NCBI GenBank assembly: GCA_013388985.1
Contig: JACAEF010000022.1
Span: 1-64,000 of the forward strand
Source of the DNA: Rhodocyclaceae bacterium
Lineage (GTDB): Bacteria; Pseudomonadota; Gammaproteobacteria; Burkholderiales; Rhodocyclaceae
Reading direction: 5' to 3'
DNA length: 64,000 nucleotides
Positions 45,076 to 52,425 of the stretch are shown here, in pieces. The position numbers were made by a program, and so were the translations under genes. Every line of letters begins with the position of its first letter. The first letter of the stretch is position 1. The notes under the pieces are model-generated. The model saw only the letters and a program-made list of their open reading frames with translations, was not told the origin of the DNA and did not search any database.

Positions 45076-46044
45076 TCACTTCATCTGCTTGGCGAGCTCG
45101 GCGAGCTTGGCGTCGATCTCGGCGAGCTTCGCTTTCTTGTCGGCCTCGGACATATTGGCGTCGTTCTCGAACTTCTTGCGATCCTTGAACAGCTCGAGCT
45201 GGCGGATCGGCAAGAGCTGCGCGTCGGTCGAGGCCTTGAAGCCGGCGAGGCGATACATGTTCTTGAGGATCTCCTTCTCGCGCTCGTTCTTGCCGTAATT
45301 GACGCAGAAGTCCTGGATCTTCTTCTTGAGATCGGCCGGCAGATCCTTGCGATAGACGAGCGGGTCGCGCGGGATCAGCGGCGAAGTCCAGAGGATGCGA
45401 ATCTGTTCGAGCTTCTCGGGCGCCTTTTCCTTCATCTTCTGCGTCATCTCGCTGTTGCTGGTCGCGACATCGACCTGCTTGTTCAGCACGGCGAGGAAGT
45501 TGCCCTCGTGGTTGGCCGAGCGCACCACCTTGAAGTGCGTCTTCGGATCGAGGTTGTTGAGCGTGAAGACGTAATAGGTCGGCACCAGCGTGCCGGAGGT
45601 CGAGGACGGATCGCCGATGCCGAAGCTCATGTCCTTGCCGTTTTTCAGCACCTGGTCGAGCGAGGTGATGCCGCTATCTTTGTGGGTGATGAGGTAGGAG
45701 TAGTAGCCCGGCGTACCGTCGAGATCGACGAACTGCACGAAGACCTCGCCGTTGGCTCGATCCACGGCCTCGATGGCCGACTTGTTGCCATACCAGGCGA
45801 TCTGCACCTTGTTGAAGCGCTGCGCCTCGATGATGCCGGCGTAGTCGGTGGCGTAGAAGCCATTGACCTTGACGCCGATGGCCTTCGACATGTCTTCGAG
45901 GAAGGGTTCCCACATCTGCTTCAAGGCGCCCGCCTTCTCGGTGGCGATGATGCCGAAGTTGAGTTCCTTGATTTCCTGGGCCTGAACGTTCAGGCCCAGG
46001 ACGACGGCCGCGGCCGCCAGCAGGGTTTTCAGATTGCGCAACAT
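45076..46044 (-). CDS. phnD: Phosphonate-binding periplasmic protein PhnD
   Basis: 322 residues. Signal peptide [21 protein letters not shown]; mature [54 protein letters not shown] and VATSNSEM are PhnD-family ligand loops. The C-terminus is a charged helix ([19 protein letters not shown]). It binds 2-aminoethylphosphonate or a relative. A 28-bp perfect palindrome lies in the end of its signal-peptide coding region. Ribosome site AAGGAGAA. Confidence 0.93.
   Translation of the reverse strand: MLRNLKTLLAAAAVVLGLNVQAQEIKELNFGIIATEKAGALKQMWEPFLEDMSKAIGVKVNGFYATDYAGIIEAQRFNKVQIAWYGNKSAIEAVDRANGEVFVQFVDLDGTPGYYSYLITHKDSGITSLDQVLKNGKDMSFGIGDPSSTSGTLVPTYYVFTLNNLDPKTHFKVVRSANHEGNFLAVLNKQVDVATSNSEMTQKMKEKAPEKLEQIRILWTSPLIPRDPLVYRKDLPADLKKKIQDFCVNYGKNEREKEILKNMYRLAGFKASTDAQLLPIRQLELFKDRKKFENDANMSEADKKAKLAEIDAKLAELAKQMK
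45974..46001. promoter_or_regulatory. Perfect 28-bp palindrome in the phnD signal-peptide codons
   Basis: Arms TCCTGGGCCTGAAC (45974-45987) and GTTCAGGCCCAGGA (45988-46001) are exact reverse complements with no spacer. In mRNA this would form a very stable stem 40-70 nt into phnD; as DNA it is a symmetric site. Confidence 0.9.
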
Positions 46045-46077
46045 GGATTCTCCTTGGGTGAAGGGTTGAGAGGGGAT

Positions 46078-46929
46078 TCAGGCCGCCAGGAGCGGCGCCA
46101 TGCCTTTGTCGGCGGGTATCTTCAGGGCGGGACTGTCGAGCATCATGCCGAACAGCTCCTCGGCGTCGGCGCCATAGAGCTCGCCGAGCAATTGCGGCGT
46201 CAGCGCCGCGGAAGGGCCGTCATAGACCACGCGGCCCCGGTGCAAGGCGACGGTGCGCCGGCAATACTTGATCGCGAATTCGACCTGGTGCAGCGAAACG
46301 ACGACGGTGCAGCCGCGCTCGCGGTTCATCTGCGCCAGCAACTCCATCACGTTTCGCGCCGATTCCGGGTCGAGCGAGGCGATCGGCTCGTCGGCGAGAA
46401 TCACCTTGGCTTCCTGCACCAGGCAGCGCGCCAGCGCCGCGCGCTGCTGCTGGCCGCCGGAAAGCGTGGCGGCGCGCTGCCAGGCGAACTTCTCGATGCC
46501 GACCGCGGCCAAGGCCTCCAGCGCCCGCTGGCGCTCGCTCACCGTGAAACGCATCAGCAAGCTGCGCCAGACGGGCACGCGATAGAGCAGCCCGACCAGC
46601 ACATTGGTGACGACCGGCAGGCGATTGACGAGATTGAACTGCTGGAAGACAAAGCCAATCTGGGCGCGCAAGGCGCGGATGTCGGGCGCGATGCTGCCAT
46701 CCTGTTGCACGACGCGATCGAGCACGGCGATCTCGCCGGCATCGGCGGCGACGAAGCCGGCGATATGGCGCAGCAGCGTCGACTTGCCGGAACCCGATGC
46801 GCCGATCAGGGCGACCATCTCGCCCGTCGCGACGGTCAGATTGACGTCGTCGAGCGCCTTGCAGCTAGGAAACGTCTTGCCGAGGCGGCGAATCTCGATG
46901 GCGGGCGGCGTCGGCTGCGAATTCATCAT
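46078..46929 (-). CDS. phnC: Phosphonate ABC transporter ATPase PhnC
   Basis: 283 residues from ATG 46929 (ATG 46926 or TTG 46947 possible). Walker [10 protein letters not shown], signature [15 protein letters not shown], Walker [14 protein letters not shown], switch His in [29 protein letters not shown] is typical of PhnC. First gene of the operon, reading away from phnR across a shared regulatory gap that holds a candidate Pho box and a GntR-type palindrome. Confidence 0.94.
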   Translation of the reverse strand: MMNSQPTPPAIEIRRLGKTFPSCKALDDVNLTVATGEMVALIGASGSGKSTLLRHIAGFVAADAGEIAVLDRVVQQDGSIAPDIRALRAQIGFVFQQFNLVNRLPVVTNVLVGLLYRVPVWRSLLMRFTVSERQRALEALAAVGIEKFAWQRAATLSGGQQQRAALARCLVQEAKVILADEPIASLDPESARNVMELLAQMNRERGCTVVVSLHQVEFAIKYCRRTVALHRGRVVYDGPSAALTPQLLGELYGADAEELFGMMLDSPALKIPADKGMAPLLAA

Positions 46930-46962
46930 TTGGCTTTCGTCAATCAAACTGCAACATTCACG

Positions 46963-46996
46963 AATCTATAATCGGGCCGTTACAGATTGTTGACAA
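46963..46996 (-). promoter_or_regulatory. Candidate Pho box and -10 of the phnC operon
   Basis: On the minus strand TTGTCAA-CAAT-CTGTAAC (46996-46979) has PhoB spacing; CTGTAAC fits the E. coli Pho half-site consensus fully. TAGATT (46968-46963) follows after exactly 10 nt. An alternative sigma-70 reading is TTGTCA, 17 nt, GATTAT. Confidence 0.6.
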
Positions 46997-47000
46997 TCTG
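46983..47000. promoter_or_regulatory. GntR-type operator in the phnC-phnR gap
   Basis: CAGATTGT-TG-ACAATCTG is a perfect inverted repeat with the TTGT-n2-ACAA core common to FadR/FCD-type GntR regulators. It overlaps the candidate Pho box, so PhnR and PhoB may compete here. Confidence 0.75.
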
Positions 47001-47055
47001 CAATCTAGCCAGACCCGATTGTTCGCCGCCGACGTTGCAGGACGATGAAACAAAT

Positions 47056-47739
47056 ATGAACGCCCACGCCTCCGCCATCGCGCTCTTGCAGAGCCGCTCC
47101 CTGCCCGGACTGATCCAGCAGCAACTCGAAAGGATGATTCTCGACGGCGAGCTGCCGCCCGGCAGCCAGCTCACCGAAATTCCGCTCGCCGCCCGCCTCG
47201 GCGTCTCGCGCGGCCCCGTGCGCGAGGCGTTTCGCGGCCTTGAGGAGAAGGGCCTCGTGCGCGTCGAGAAGAACCGCGGCGTCTTCGTGCGCACCATCGC
47301 GCCCGACGAAGCCGATGCGATCTACGAGGTGCGCCTCGCGCTCGAGGAACTGATCGTCAGGAAACTCGCCGCCGTGCCGGATGCGGTACGCGCCGCCGGT
47401 CTCGAGAAGCTGCTCGCCGAAGCGGAAAAGTTCGCAAAGAAGGCCAACTTCGCCGCCTGTCACGAGTGCAACGTCGCCTTTCACGACCGCCTCGTCTGCC
47501 TGACCGGCAATCCCGCGCTGATCGACAGCTACCGGCGGCTCGTCGGCGAACTATCCCTCTTTCGCCACCAGGCGCACGCCAGCATCCCCGACGCATCGAG
47601 CCTGCGCGCCTCGGTCGCCGACCATCGCGCGATCCTCGCCGCGCTGTGCGCGGGCGAACGCGCCATGGCCGCGCGGCTGCTACGCCGCCACGTCGAGGCG
47701 AGCCGCAAGCGGCTGCAACGCCTGCTCAAAAACCAATAG
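47056..47739 (+). CDS. phnR: GntR-family (FCD type) regulator of phosphonate use
   Basis: 227 residues from ATG 47056. Winged helix at the N-terminus (GSQLTEIPLAARLGVSRGPVR) and an FCD ligand domain with metal-binding pattern (EVRLALEELIVR, HECNVAFHDRLV, VADHRAILAAL, RRHVEAS). Placement between phnC and phnY matches the regulator family associated with phosphonate utilisation in betaproteobacteria. Likely effectors are 2-aminoethylphosphonate or phosphonoacetaldehyde. An upstream frame to 46987 runs through the operator and is not used. Confidence 0.9.
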   Translation: MNAHASAIALLQSRSLPGLIQQQLERMILDGELPPGSQLTEIPLAARLGVSRGPVREAFRGLEEKGLVRVEKNRGVFVRTIAPDEADAIYEVRLALEELIVRKLAAVPDAVRAAGLEKLLAEAEKFAKKANFAACHECNVAFHDRLVCLTGNPALIDSYRRLVGELSLFRHQAHASIPDASSLRASVADHRAILAALCAGERAMAARLLRRHVEASRKRLQRLLKNQ

Positions 47740-47748
47740 GAGAAACCC

Positions 47749-49182
47749 ATGGAATTCCGTCAGGAAACCCTGCGCATCGGCGGCGAACGCCTCGCCCGCG
47801 AGCGCGTCATCGAAGTCATGAACCCCTACACGAACGAGTGCATCGGCGCCGTGCCGAAGGCGAGCGTCGAAGACGTACGCCGCGCCTTCGAGATCGCGCG
47901 CGCCTACCGGCCGAAACTCTCGCGCTACGAGCGCCACCGCATCCTTCTCAAGGCGGCCGATATCGTCGTCGCCCGCGCGGAAGAAATCGCCGATCTCATC
48001 ACCGCGGAATCCGGCCTGTGCAAGAAGGACAGCCGCTACGAAGCGGGCCGCGTGCGCGACGTGCTCATCTTCGGCGCCCACGCGGCGCTTAACGACGACG
48101 GACAGATTTTCAGTTGCGACATCACGCCGCACGGCCGCGAACGGCGCGTGTATACCCAGCGCGAGCCGCTCTTGGGCGTCATTTCCGCCATCACGCCCTT
48201 CAACCACCCGATGAACCAGGTCGCGCACAAGGTCGTGCCATCCGTCGCCACCAACAACCGCATGGTGCTCAAACCCTCGGAAAAGGTGCCGCTCTCGGCC
48301 CTGCTGTTCGCCGACATCCTTTATGAAGCCGGCCTGCCGCCCGAGATGTTCCAGGTCGTCACCGGCGATCCGGCCGAGATCGCCGACGAATTGCTGACGA
48401 ATCCGGCCGTCGAACTCGTCACTTTCACCGGCGGCGTCGCCATCGGCAAGCACATCGCGGCGAAAATCGGCTACCGCCGCACCGTGCTCGAACTGGGCGG
48501 CAACGACCCGTTGATCGTCCTCGACGATGCCGATCTCGACAAGGCCACCGATCTCGCCGTCGCCGGTTCCTACAAGAACTCCGGCCAGCGCTGCACCGCC
48601 GTCAAACGCATGATCGTTCAGGAAAGCGTCGCCGACCGCTTCGTCGAACTGCTCGTCGAAAAAAGTCGGCGCTGGCGGTACGGCGACCCGATGGACGAGA
48701 CGATGGACATGGGCACCGTCATCGACGAAGCGGCCGCGAAGTTGTTCGAAGCGCGCGTCAACGAGGCCGTCGCCCAGGGCGCGAAACTGCTTTACGGCAA
48801 CGTACGGCGCGGCGCGCTCTACTCGCCCACCGTGCTCGATCGGGTGCGCCCGGAAATGAATGTCGTGCGCGAGGAAACCTTCGGCCCGGTCTCGCCGGTG
48901 ATCCGCTTCAAGACCCTCGACGAAGCCATCGCCCTCGTCAATGGCACGGCCTTCGGTCTCTCCTCGGGCCTATGCACGAACCGCCTCGACGCCATCGCGC
49001 GCTTCGTCAATGAACTCCACGTCGGCAGCGTCAATGTCTGGGAAGTGCCCGGTTACCGGCTGGAACTGACGCCCTTCGGCGGCATCAAGGATTCGGGGCT
49101 CGGTTACAAGGAAGGCGTGCTGGAGGCGATCAAAAGCTTCACCAACGTCAAGACCTATTCGCTGCCCTGGCCCGCGGCGTGA
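47749..49182 (+). CDS. phnY: Phosphonoacetaldehyde dehydrogenase PhnY
   Basis: 477 residues of the NAD(P)-aldehyde dehydrogenase family: general base E248 in VLELGGNDP, nucleophile C282 in NSGQRCTAVKR, and C-terminal GGIKDSGLGYKEG. It oxidises phosphonoacetaldehyde to phosphonoacetate, which PhnA hydrolyses. It starts 9 nt after phnR. A degenerate dispersed element lies at codons 305-312 (KSRRWRYG) where the family has a variable charged helix before GDP; no length change is apparent. Confidence 0.93.
   Translation: MEFRQETLRIGGERLARERVIEVMNPYTNECIGAVPKASVEDVRRAFEIARAYRPKLSRYERHRILLKAADIVVARAEEIADLITAESGLCKKDSRYEAGRVRDVLIFGAHAALNDDGQIFSCDITPHGRERRVYTQREPLLGVISAITPFNHPMNQVAHKVVPSVATNNRMVLKPSEKVPLSALLFADILYEAGLPPEMFQVVTGDPAEIADELLTNPAVELVTFTGGVAIGKHIAAKIGYRRTVLELGGNDPLIVLDDADLDKATDLAVAGSYKNSGQRCTAVKRMIVQESVADRFVELLVEKSRRWRYGDPMDETMDMGTVIDEAAAKLFEARVNEAVAQGAKLLYGNVRRGALYSPTVLDRVRPEMNVVREETFGPVSPVIRFKTLDEAIALVNGTAFGLSSGLCTNRLDAIARFVNELHVGSVNVWEVPGYRLELTPFGGIKDSGLGYKEGVLEAIKSFTNVKTYSLPWPAA
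48662..48684 (-). repeat. Dispersed 23-bp element, copy 9 (in CDS)
   Basis: The top strand reads AAAGTCGGCGCTGGCGGTAC then GGC; one core mismatch. In frame in phnY, translated as KSRRWRYG. Confidence 0.8.
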
Positions 49183-50021
49183 TCTCCACGCCCGTCACCC
49201 TGCTGGTGCTGCTGTCGGCGGCGATGCACGCCGGCTGGAACTTCGTCGTCAAGGCGAGCGCCGACCGCTTCCTCGACTACACCGGCCTTGCTGTCGCCGG
49301 CGCGGCGGTCGCCGCCTGCGTGCTGCCCTGGCTGCCTATGCCTGCAGTGGCGGCCTGGCCTTGGCTGGCGACGACCACTTTCATTCACGTCGGCTACTAC
49401 CTGCTGCTGATGCAGGCCTACCGGCACGCCGACCTGTCGATCGCCTATCCGCTGATGCGCGGCTCGGCGCCGGTGTTGGTCGCGCTGGCCGCGCCGCTCG
49501 CCGGCGACGCGATCAATCCCGCGCTGATGCTCGGCATCGCGCTGGTGGCCGCCGGCATTGCCCTGCCCGTCGGCATCGGTTTCCGGCGCGGCGGCATCGC
49601 GCCCGCCGGTCTGGCGTACGGCTTCGCCACCGCGGCCGTCATCGCGCTCTACACGATCGTCGACGGCATCGGCGCGCGCCGCTCGGGACACGCCCTTTCC
49701 TACACGCTGTGGCTGTTTTTCCTCAACGCCTGGCTGGTATTGGGCGTCGCGCTCCGGCAGCGCGGCCGCCGCGCCCTCGTTCATTTGAGAAAGCGCTGGC
49801 TGTTCTCGCTCGCCGGTTCGACGCTGACCGTCGGCTCCTATGGTCTCGTGCTCTGGGCGATGACCGTGGCCTCGATACCGGCCGTCGCCGCGCTGCGCGA
49901 GACCTCGGTGATCTTCGCGGCGATCTTCGGCGCCTGGCTGCTCAAGGAGCGCATGGGCCGCTGGCGCATCGCCGGCGCCGTGCTCGTGGCGCTCGGCGCC
50001 ATCGCGATCCGCTGGAGCTGA
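49179..50021 (+). CDS. EamA/DMT-family permease of the phosphonate cluster
   Basis: 280 residues starting at GTG 49179, overlapping the phnY stop (GTGA). About ten membrane helices in two EamA halves; LSAAMHAGWNFVVKAS and AYRHADLSIAYPLMRGSAPV fit the membrane-protein family repeatedly found next to 2-aminoethylphosphonate genes. It could export a toxic intermediate or import a substrate; no transport activity is established to my knowledge. A bidirectional terminator follows. Confidence 0.85.
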   Translation: MISTPVTLLVLLSAAMHAGWNFVVKASADRFLDYTGLAVAGAAVAACVLPWLPMPAVAAWPWLATTTFIHVGYYLLLMQAYRHADLSIAYPLMRGSAPVLVALAAPLAGDAINPALMLGIALVAAGIALPVGIGFRRGGIAPAGLAYGFATAAVIALYTIVDGIGARRSGHALSYTLWLFFLNAWLVLGVALRQRGRRALVHLRKRWLFSLAGSTLTVGSYGLVLWAMTVASIPAVAALRETSVIFAAIFGAWLLKERMGRWRIAGAVLVALGAIAIRWS

Positions 50022-50026
50022 AACGA

Positions 50027-50050
50027 AAAGCGCCGCGAATGCGGCGCTTT
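50027..50050. terminator. Bidirectional intrinsic terminator
   Basis: AAAGCGCCGC-GAAT-GCGGCGCTTT: perfect 10-bp stem with a tetraloop and A/T-flanked on both sides. It separates the convergent EamA gene and small lipoprotein gene. Confidence 0.88.
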
Positions 50051-50078
50051 GTTGCGGGAGAGCGGATCGCGCTCAGTG

Positions 50079-50327
50079 CTACGCGCCCATCCACTGCGCC
50101 GACTTGCCGTCGGCCGTCGGCTTGCACTCGACCTTCACGTCGGAAATGGTCGCCTTGGTGCCGAGATCCTGGAAGGCGCCGACGTCGCCATTCCAGCACT
50201 GCGGCGCTTTCTGGGCCGGCGCGGGCGCGGCGGCGGCCGGAGCGGGCGCAGGCGCTTTTTCCTGGCTGGCGCAGGCCGACAGGAGCGCGGCGGTGGCGAC
50301 AAATGAAACGGCGAGGATGGAACGCAG
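50079..50327 (-). CDS. Small lipoprotein, apparent CTG start
   Basis: 82 codons read from CTG 50327: a signal sequence (LRSILAVSFVATAALLSAC), lipobox Cys19, an Ala/Pro linker (APAPAPAAAAPAPAQKAP) and a 40-residue tail with two further cysteines (QCWNGDVGAFQDLG, ISDVKVECKPTADG) that could form a disulfide. No ATG, GTG or TTG lies in frame near the start, but GGAGG stands 8 nt before the CTG. Codon use and the perfect lipoprotein layout argue it is real. A 7-base C run beside the start leaves room for a sequence error. Function unknown. Confidence 0.75.
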   Translation of the reverse strand: MRSILAVSFVATAALLSACASQEKAPAPAPAAAAPAPAQKAPQCWNGDVGAFQDLGTKATISDVKVECKPTADGKSAQWMGA

Positions 50328-50399
50328 GGGGGGAACCTCCGATGAAGTGTGGACGAAATGAACATGCCCATTCTCGCCGTCGCGTGTTACGGCAGTGTT

Positions 50400-51566
50400 T
50401 CAGTCCGCTCGATCGGCCATTTCGAAGGCGAGAAACTGCGTCTCTTGCAGCGGACTGAAATTGTCGTCGGCGACGAGCACGAGGCTCGGCCTACCCGCCG
50501 CCGTGCGCGGTCCCCAGCTCATTCCTTCCAGATTGTCGAGCCGGACGCCCAGCGTCCCGAGATCGAGCAGCAGCGTTTTGCGCACGGGCTGGAAGGTCGC
50601 GCCCGCGAGCGACGCGATGCCCGAAACGTCGGTCGCGTCCTCCAGATCGAGGCGGTAGATGCGAACGCTGTTGCCGACGCCCTGCACGTAGGCGCGCTCG
50701 AGCGCGAGCAGCATGCCCTCGCCCGCCAAGAGTTCGACCAGCCCGTTGGTGCGGAACATCAACGGCAAGGGCGGCGCCTGCGGCACGGCTTCGACGATAT
50801 AAACGTACTCCGCCAGAAGCTTGCCGCTTGCCAGCTCAAAGGCGAGGATGCGGGCCGGGCTCGGTTGCCCGACGTCGGCCTCGGGCCCGTCCTGCTGCAA
50901 GGCGTTCTCGGTGCCGACGTAGAGCCGGCCGGCGGCGCGGTCGAGGGCGAGGCTTTCGAAGGCGAGGTTGTCGCGCACGCCGCGCTTTTTGCCCGGCAGG
51001 ACATGCGCCGGCACGTCGAGGCTGCGCCATGCCGTCCCGCTAGCGCCGACTTCCGTGATGGCGGGCGGAATGCCCCGGCGCGCGTCGCCTTCGCTCGCCC
51101 ACCACAACGAGTCCGGAGCAAGGCCGAAGCGGACCGCTTCCGGATCGACCGCGCGCGGTTCGTATAGCCGCTCCGCCTCGTCGCGCAGATAGGTCATGTC
51201 GAGCAGCTCGACGCCCGCATGCCCAGGTGCTGCCCCGGTATTGAAGCGCGCCAGATCGAGCCTCAGCAGATAAAAGCGCGCCGGCTGGCGCCGCGAGCGG
51301 TCGTCGGAAATGGCGACGAAGCGCCGGCTCGCCGGGTCGTAATCCAGCCCCGAGAGGCCGCCGACGTCGGTGCCGCGAAACGTGTAGCCATGTGGCAGGA
51401 TCTGCTGGCCGAGATAGCGTAACGTCTGCGCCTCTGCAGGCAACAGCCAGAACAGCCAGACCAGCAGGAAAGCGCGCGCGGCGAGCTCGTCAGGCTTAAG
51501 CCGTCTCGAAACGCGCCGCGCCGATGGGGCCGCGCAATTGCCGGAACAGCGCCGGCCACCAAGCAT
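50400..51566 (-). CDS. Phytase-like esterase domain protein, exported
   Basis: About 388 residues; start uncertain. A hydrophobic stretch FLLVWLFWLLPAEA is followed by a mature region with GGLSGLDYDPASRRFVAISDD, FESLALDRAAGRLYVGTENAL and DNLEGMSWGP, the six-bladed-propeller pattern of the esterase-like-activity-of-phytase family. ATG 51566 gives a long Arg-rich leader overlapping the desaturase by 71 nt; no ATG/GTG/TTG lies closer. Near PhoX, release of Pi from organic esters is a reasonable guess. A dispersed-element copy encodes VGASGTAW. Confidence 0.78.
   Translation of the reverse strand: MLGGRRCSGNCAAPSARRVSRRLKPDELAARAFLLVWLFWLLPAEAQTLRYLGQQILPHGYTFRGTDVGGLSGLDYDPASRRFVAISDDRSRRQPARFYLLRLDLARFNTGAAPGHAGVELLDMTYLRDEAERLYEPRAVDPEAVRFGLAPDSLWWASEGDARRGIPPAITEVGASGTAWRSLDVPAHVLPGKKRGVRDNLAFESLALDRAAGRLYVGTENALQQDGPEADVGQPSPARILAFELASGKLLAEYVYIVEAVPQAPPLPLMFRTNGLVELLAGEGMLLALERAYVQGVGNSVRIYRLDLEDATDVSGIASLAGATFQPVRKTLLLDLGTLGVRLDNLEGMSWGPRTAAGRPSLVLVADDNFSPLQETQFLAFEMADRAD
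51029..51052 (+). repeat. Dispersed 23-bp element, copy 10 (in CDS)
   Basis: GCCGTCCCGCTAGCGCCGAC then TT; one core mismatch. In frame on the opposite strand of the phytase-like gene, giving EVGASGTAW. Confidence 0.82.
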
Positions 51567-52425
51567 GCTGATAACCCAAATCATGCGCGCGATGATAGCT
51601 GGGCAGTTGCCACCAGGGCAGACCGGGGCGCAGGTGATGCGCGCCATGCAGGTTGAAATGCAGGATCAGCGCCGACAGCGGCGGCGGGAGGGCGAGGTTC
51701 ATCGCCCGGCGCGGCTCGTCGAGTGCGGTCCCATAATGGAAAGCATTGTCGACGAAACTGACGGCCAGCGCGCGACCGGCCAGTGCCAGAGCGTACATCC
51801 AGGCATACTCACCATAAAACCAGAACACACCGGTATGGAAGAGCAGCACGCACAGCGCATCGATGCGCGCGGCACGCAAGACCGGGGCTTCGAGCAGGCG
51901 TACGCCCAGTTCGCCGACGACGTTGTCGGGACGATCGAGATAGCCCACCAGCCTGACGAGCACCGCGCGTGGCAGGAGCAGCACAAGCGTGCCGATCACC
52001 TCGGCGAGATAGAGCCCGCCGCCGATGCGCAGGTAGTAGGCGACGACGAATCCCACACTCGGCCGCTCGCCCTCATGCACCTCGCTGCGTTCGCGTATCG
52101 TGCGGCTGTGCGCGTGGTGCAGCAGATGCCCCCAGCGCAGGAGATCGAAGGAGGCGCCGAAGGCGATGGCGTGCAGACGACCGATGAGCCGGTTCGCGCG
52201 CTTGTCGTGCAGGAGCGTGCCGTGCATCGCCTCGTGCTGGAACGCCCACCAGCTGTTGGTGAGTAGGACAAGCGGCACGAGCAGCCCGCCCCAGGCCGGC
52301 GAGAGCGGCAAGAGCATGAGCGGCACGACGAGCGTCGGTAGCAGCGCATAGAGCGAAAAGACGAGTATCAGGCGGCGATTGAGGCAATCGCCGCGGCGCG
52401 CTTCGTCATTCGAGCAGCGGAACAT
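51496..52425 (-). CDS. Membrane fatty-acid desaturase family protein
   Basis: 309 residues with several membrane helices and the three His boxes of di-iron desaturases/hydroxylases: QHEAMHG, WGHLLHHAHS and HFNLHGAHH. It acts on an acyl chain or carotenoid-like lipid in the inner membrane; the substrate cannot be told. In a lipid-remodelling neighbourhood it may modify acyl chains of ornithine lipids or glycolipids (inference). It overlaps the di-haem gene by 20 nt and the phytase-like gene downstream. Confidence 0.85.
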   Translation of the reverse strand: MFRCSNDEARRGDCLNRRLILVFSLYALLPTLVVPLMLLPLSPAWGGLLVPLVLLTNSWWAFQHEAMHGTLLHDKRANRLIGRLHAIAFGASFDLLRWGHLLHHAHSRTIRERSEVHEGERPSVGFVVAYYLRIGGGLYLAEVIGTLVLLLPRAVLVRLVGYLDRPDNVVGELGVRLLEAPVLRAARIDALCVLLFHTGVFWFYGEYAWMYALALAGRALAVSFVDNAFHYGTALDEPRRAMNLALPPPLSALILHFNLHGAHHLRPGLPWWQLPSYHRAHDLGYQHAWWPALFRQLRGPIGAARFETA

